From JBBKWU01 sp037969035 (GTDB taxonomy: Bacteria > Pseudomonadota > Alphaproteobacteria > Micavibrionales > Micavibrionaceae): DNA of 64,000 nucleotides. The stretch spans positions 6,427 through 70,426 of the forward strand of contig JBBKWU010000019.1 in the NCBI GenBank assembly GCA_037969035.1, in the 5' to 3' direction. A model generated the notes under the pieces. It ran no database searches. It was given only the letters and a program-made list of their open reading frames with translations, and had not been told where the DNA came from. Both the position numbers and the translations under genes were made by a program. Each line of letters begins with the position of its first letter. Within the stretch, counting starts at the first letter, position 1. Below are positions 60,324 to 64,000 of this stretch, piece after piece.

Positions 60324-61553
60324 TTATGCTTTTTTTGGTTTTTTTACGCCAGCTTTAGGCTTTTTGATCCCACGTTTTTTAGAGTAGCTATAGTCTAGCG
60401 GTGGAATAGGACGCTGTTTGCCTGAGGACATATATTTACTCATATTGCTGACAGCGCCCTCAACCTTAGGTTTAGGGATAGGGCGTTGAGTCATACGCTC
60501 GGCCTTGAAGTGGGAAATAGCACCGATGGCTTCCATATGGTAGCTCTGACGGCCAAGGTTGTTGAGCGGGTACCAAAGTTTTCTATTGTGAGCGCGAAGC
60601 CATACAAACTGTGATGGCGCTAATACGCCGCCTTCTTCGCGTGCAGTCGCTAATCCGCGAAGTAACGCAGGTGTTTCAAAAGCGTGCTGGTTCACTTTTG
60701 CAAGCGTTTTTCCTGATAGATCTCTGTTGGCAAGAATTTTGTTCGCATCTTTAATGAGGCTTGGATCTTTTTTAAGGTTCAGGCCACCTTCAAACTCCCA
60801 GCACATCGCAATGCGGCCGAGTAAGTTATCGGAGTCGACGCGCTTTCTTGCTGCTTTTAAGCAAAACGCGGCGAGGAGAATCTTTTTATAAGGTTGTAGC
60901 TTCTGAACGCCTTGCCAGCGTGGCCCAAGTTGAGAGGCGAGGGCGCGGTAGGTCGCGTTTTCATCGATTTTTCCGTCGATGTCTGGGATTTGGTTGTAAG
61001 AAAGCCACTCTTCAGGCCCTAAAGCTTCGGCAAATAATGGAAGCTCTGCAGGTACAGGCGCACCAGGAGGGCGCGGCGGCTGATTTGACGGATTGAATTT
61101 TGTAAAAGGATTGATGTACGGGAATGTTTTTGCCTGTGTTTTTATCAACCCATCTAAGCCGAGATTTCGACGGAACTGTGTTCCGGGCCCTGCAATATAT
61201 GCCCAAAGCCCCATAATGCCGAGCAGTACCATTACTATAATTTTGTAGGGCACCATGGCTAAGGTTGAAATGAAATCTATGGTTTCACCCGTCAGGGCTT
61301 TTTTCTCGATCTTCGGAATTTCTTTTACCATGTCGTTATAATAGTAATCGACATCGCCCCATCTAACCGTGTAGTCGTCACTCACAACTTGTGACACGAC
61401 CCACATCTCGCCATATTTAACCCAACGATAGATGTTTTTGACTTCGTGTTTATTGTAGTACCAGAACAGCAAAAACACACAAAATATAACGCCGCCGAGG
61501 ATTACCCAACCCATCGCGCCGTCATGTAAACTGTCTTTATCGTCACCCGCCAT
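60324..61553 (-). CDS. dotM: Type IVB coupling-complex protein DotM/IcmP
   Basis: A 409-residue inner-membrane protein. Membrane helices lie at about residues 14-33 and 101-121, followed by a cytoplasmic domain. The most conserved DotM region is at about 315-355, with LRAHNRKLWYPLNNLGRQSY then EAIGAISHF. In Legionella DotM binds DotL and recognises acidic effector C-termini. It is the first gene of this leftward run, with hmgA divergent on the other side. Confidence 0.85.
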   Translation of the reverse strand: MAGDDKDSLHDGAMGWVILGGVIFCVFLLFWYYNKHEVKNIYRWVKYGEMWVVSQVVSDDYTVRWGDVDYYYNDMVKEIPKIEKKALTGETIDFISTLAMVPYKIIVMVLLGIMGLWAYIAGPGTQFRRNLGLDGLIKTQAKTFPYINPFTKFNPSNQPPRPPGAPVPAELPLFAEALGPEEWLSYNQIPDIDGKIDENATYRALASQLGPRWQGVQKLQPYKKILLAAFCLKAARKRVDSDNLLGRIAMCWEFEGGLNLKKDPSLIKDANKILANRDLSGKTLAKVNQHAFETPALLRGLATAREEGGVLAPSQFVWLRAHNRKLWYPLNNLGRQSYHMEAIGAISHFKAERMTQRPIPKPKVEGAVSNMSKYMSSGKQRPIPPLDYSYSKKRGIKKPKAGVKKPKKA

Positions 61554-61739
61554 GAATTAACTTCTGATTCCTAATGATTTCCCAATGCAAACAAAGGCAT
61601 AAAGTTCAATTTATACCGACCTCAGTAATTTACCAGAAAAATCTTTTATCTTCTACCGCTCATCATGACTATCTATACAGAATTCACTCTTTTTGCTATG
61701 AATGAGCATAAGATGAATAAATAAACAGGGAAAATGATT

Positions 61740-63041
61740 ATGGCAGACAAAAAATATATGAGTGGTTTCGGCAACGAATTTGCAACCGAAGCCTTAGAAG
61801 GAGCTCTGCCGAAAGGCCAGAATTCTCCACAAAAGCCACCTTATGGTTTGTATGCGGAGCAGCTCACAGGCTCACCGTTCACGATGCCGCGCAAAGATAA
61901 TAAACGCAGCTGGCTCTATAGGATTAAACCATCAGTTATGCACCATCCATATGAACCGCTTGATATTCATCATGTGAAAAGCTCGCCATTTAATGATTCT
62001 CCAGCCTCACCGAACCAGATGCGCTGGGATCCGTTGGCGATTCCGTCTGAAAAAACAGATTTCATCGCGGGGCTTACAACCATGGCAGGGAATGGCGATA
62101 CCGATAGCTGGGCAGGACTAGCCATTCATGTTTATGCCGCCAATACCTCAATGAATAAACGTTTCTTTTATAATGCCGATGGTGAAATGTTGTTCGTTCC
62201 ACAGCAGGGCAAACTTGTTTTACGCACAGAATTTGGTGTTCTTGATCTTATCGCTGGCGAAATAGCCGTTATTCCGCGCGGTGTAAAATTTGCCGTTGAT
62301 CTGCCTGATGGCCCATCACGCGGTTATGTGTGTGAAAATTATGGCGCGCCGTTCCAACTTCCTGATTTGGGGCCAATTGGTGCCAACGGCCTTGCTAACC
62401 CACGTGACTTTTTAACGCCAGTCGCAGCCTATGAGGATTTAGAAGGTGAATTTGAGGTCGTTTCCAAATTTGCGGGTAGCTTATGGCGCTCACGATATGA
62501 TCATTCGCCGCTTAATGTCGTGGCGTGGCATGGAAATTATGCGCCTTATAAGTATAACCTCGATCATTTTAACACGATCAACACGGTTAGCTTTGACCAC
62601 ACTGACCCATCGATCTTTACGGTTCTCACCTCGCCAAGCTTCCCGCACGGCACAGCCAATGCTGACTTTGTGGTGTTTCCGCCACGATGGATGGTTGCCG
62701 AAAACACATTCCGCCCTCCGTATTTCCATCGCAACATCATGAGCGAATTTATGGGGTTGACCAAAGGTGTCTATGACGGCAAAGAAGGCGGCGGTTTCAG
62801 CCCGGGTGGTTGCAGTCTCCATAATTGCATGGCAGGGCACGGTCCAGACGGCGATACCGTGCAAAAAGCGATGGCGGCGGATTTGAAACCAGCGTATATT
62901 GAGGGTGCGCTCGCCTTTATGTTCGAAAGCCGTTATATCATGCGGGCTACACCCGATGCATTAGGCCGAAAAGAATGGCAAAAAGACTATTATGAAGTGT
63001 GGGAAGATATCCCAAAACTCTTTAACCCGTCGAAAAAGTAA
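61740..63041 (+). CDS. hmgA: Homogentisate 1,2-dioxygenase
   Basis: A 433-residue enzyme. The start MSGFGNEFATEA, WLYRIKPSVMH and the C-terminal iron-site region (RPPYFHRNIMSEFMGL with HN and the later HGPDGDT) are typical. It opens the homogentisate ring to maleylacetoacetate in tyrosine and phenylalanine breakdown. The ATG at 61740 has AGGGA at good spacing; 61734 is an alternative. It stands alone, divergent from the Dot/Icm module. Confidence 0.95.
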   Translation: MADKKYMSGFGNEFATEALEGALPKGQNSPQKPPYGLYAEQLTGSPFTMPRKDNKRSWLYRIKPSVMHHPYEPLDIHHVKSSPFNDSPASPNQMRWDPLAIPSEKTDFIAGLTTMAGNGDTDSWAGLAIHVYAANTSMNKRFFYNADGEMLFVPQQGKLVLRTEFGVLDLIAGEIAVIPRGVKFAVDLPDGPSRGYVCENYGAPFQLPDLGPIGANGLANPRDFLTPVAAYEDLEGEFEVVSKFAGSLWRSRYDHSPLNVVAWHGNYAPYKYNLDHFNTINTVSFDHTDPSIFTVLTSPSFPHGTANADFVVFPPRWMVAENTFRPPYFHRNIMSEFMGLTKGVYDGKEGGGFSPGGCSLHNCMAGHGPDGDTVQKAMAADLKPAYIEGALAFMFESRYIMRATPDALGRKEWQKDYYEVWEDIPKLFNPSKK

Positions 63042-63122
63042 AAATAATTACAATTATCGTAAAAAATATTTGGAAGTTTCCGTTTGCTTTGATATAAGAG
63101 CATTCGATCCAATTTTGGTAAC

Positions 63123-63161
63123 GCCGTAATAGCTCAGTTGGTAGAGCAGTTGATTTGTAAT
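63123..63161 (+). pseudogene. Truncated tRNA-Thr, 5' half only
   Basis: Thirty-nine bases are identical to the first 39 of the intact tRNA-Thr 134 bases downstream: acceptor, D-arm and anticodon loop with TGT. The sequence then diverges after the anticodon loop and has no matching T-arm or 3' acceptor strand, so it cannot be a working tRNA. The partial AGGTC match after the break suggests decay of a duplicated copy. Confidence 0.7.
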
Positions 63162-63256
63162 TAAAAGGTCTACGAGCTAAAACGGATTAAGAACAAGGGG
63201 ATACGATCTTGCCCCAGCCTGTAATAAGGCTATAATAAGGTCTGCATCTTTGGTAC

Positions 63257-63332
<76 letters not shown>

Positions 63333-63650
63333 TTTTCTTCTAAACGCTCAATGTTGTTGGGGTATGGCCAAGCGGTAAGGAACCGGTTTTTGGTATCGGT
63401 AAGGTCTTGGTTATCTGAGGCTGTGTATAAGTACATTGTTATTTAATTAAGCAATTAGGGAATGCTGTTGTTGTAGGGGTTATATCATCTGGGATGAAGC
63501 CCTTTATCGCGAAGTTAATCCATCTGGGAGAAAAGATACCTTGCCTCCCCCTCTACTCTAAAGTTTGAATAGTTTAATGTTTTCTGCTAACAAAACTAAA
63601 GGTTATGCATGCTACACTTTGGTTAGGGATGAGTTTATGGTTTTAGTAAA
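63333..63650. other. AT-rich noncoding stretch after tRNA-Thr
   Basis: This 318-base region holds the tRNA-Gln 5' fragment at its start and otherwise shows no gene, promoter or repeat that I can support. It is more AT-rich than the coding DNA to the left. Confidence 0.5.
63358..63399 (+). pseudogene. Truncated tRNA-Gln, 5' half only
   Basis: A 42-base match to the 5' half of a tRNA-Gln: acceptor TGGGGTA, the D-arm and an anticodon arm CCGGT/ATCGG with loop TTTTGGT, anticodon TTG. After the anticodon stem the sequence departs from the expected T-arm and acceptor strand, although CTTGG followed by CTGAGG hints at a decayed T-arm. Confidence 0.65.
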
Positions 63651-63920
63651 ATGAAGATTTTAAAAAAATGGATAGTGCACAGAGCAAACAAAGAAGATTT
63701 AACTCCACCATTTCTATCTGATAGTACAAATAAGCCTTCTGAAACTTACGATCTGTTTGATAAGCAAGAGACTGTCTCAAGCGATATAGATGGCAGCATT
63801 ACTATTGATGAAATAATTGCTATAGCTGACGCAAGCGTAAGGCTAAGAAATGTTTTATCTAATGAAGATTTCCCTATTAAAATGTGTCAACCCCCGTTTG
63901 AGAGTCCATGTTTAAAGTGA
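63651..63920 (+). CDS. Possible unknown 89-residue protein
   Basis: An ATG at 63651 opens an 89-codon frame for a hydrophilic, acidic protein (MKILKKWIVHRANKEDLTPP). There is no clear ribosome binding site and no recognised domain. It lies in the AT-rich right end. It may be a small accessory gene or chance. Confidence 0.35.
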   Translation: MKILKKWIVHRANKEDLTPPFLSDSTNKPSETYDLFDKQETVSSDIDGSITIDEIIAIADASVRLRNVLSNEDFPIKMCQPPFESPCLK

Positions 63921-63941
63921 GTCTGAGCATGCTGTTGTGGT

Positions 63942-63987
63942 TTTAAAGAAGGGTTTGTAGCGTTAGTGGAGAAGCCTTCTTTAAAAC
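63942..63987. repeat. 12-base inverted repeat near the right edge
   Basis: TTTTAAAGAAGG (63942-63953) and CCTTCTTTAAAA (63976-63987) are perfect inverted repeats with a 22-base spacer. No T run follows, so it is not an intrinsic terminator. It could be the edge of a mobile element continuing beyond the window. Confidence 0.45.
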
Positions 63988-64000
63988 GGGCAAGCGGTGC

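Overview
This window looks like the chromosome of an alphaproteobacterium of moderate GC. The evidence is the set of alphaproteobacterial marker genes (an Usg-family protein, an SDHAF4/DUF1674 protein, an RNase E with an acidic/RG insert in its S1 domain, heparinase II/III-like protein near rsmB and rpe) together with radA-cvpA-purF-SDR, dnaA-dnaN-recF-gyrB, a CIRCE-controlled groESL and homogentisate dioxygenase. The Dot/Icm-type genes and the many unrecognised envelope proteins would fit a predatory or host-associated lineage, but the genus cannot be fixed from the sequence alone.

Layout. 1-3.8 kb: a partial unknown gene, a cold-shock gene with a long leader, an RseP-type site-2 protease, the SRP RNA gene and a small-ORF/GNAT pair. 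3.8-13.3 kb: dnaX-ybaB, a metal-exporter-like membrane protein, xthA, an unlisted 52-codon SDHAF4 gene on the opposite strand, chorismate mutase, rsmB, an mrr-type nuclease sitting between housekeeping genes, rpe and a heparinase-like protein. 13.3-19.6 kb: an HExxH protein, a TsaE-like P-loop protein, then radA-cvpA-purF and an SDR gene. 19.6-26.2 kb: der, bamB and a YfgM-like TPR protein as one leftward operon with a hairpin element at the der start, then metF-like, thioredoxin-like and three unknown genes. 26.3-41.5 kb: icd and an L,D-transpeptidase overlap; then amiC, rne, a possible sRNA, unknown secreted and membrane proteins, a GT4 glycosyltransferase, heme A synthase, ferredoxin-NADP reductase and usg. 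41.7-56.4 kb: groESL, an M16 peptidase, mutM, rpsT and the dnaA, dnaN, recF, gyrB cluster, followed by an Imm63-like gene overlapping argS. 56.4-61.6 kb: a leftward operon encoding DotM/IcmP, an unknown membrane protein, DotL/IcmO and a prepilin-like protein, which is the coupling-protein module of a type IVB secretion system. 61.7-64 kb: hmgA, an intact tRNA-Thr between two tRNA 5' halves, and AT-rich sequence with little coding signal.

How the genes work together. Replication and repair are heavily represented (dnaA, dnaN, recF, gyrB, dnaX, xthA, mutM, radA). Envelope assembly and maintenance form a second theme (BamB, YfgM-like, RseP, AmiC, L,D-transpeptidase, heparinase-like). The most unusual region is the Dot/Icm coupling module placed in this housekeeping neighbourhood without other Dot/Icm core genes in view. 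Several noncoding structures also merit attention: the structured segment upstream of dnaA, a possible anti-Shine-Dalgarno sRNA after rne, alternative hairpins in the cold-shock leader, and the truncated tRNA copies at the right end.
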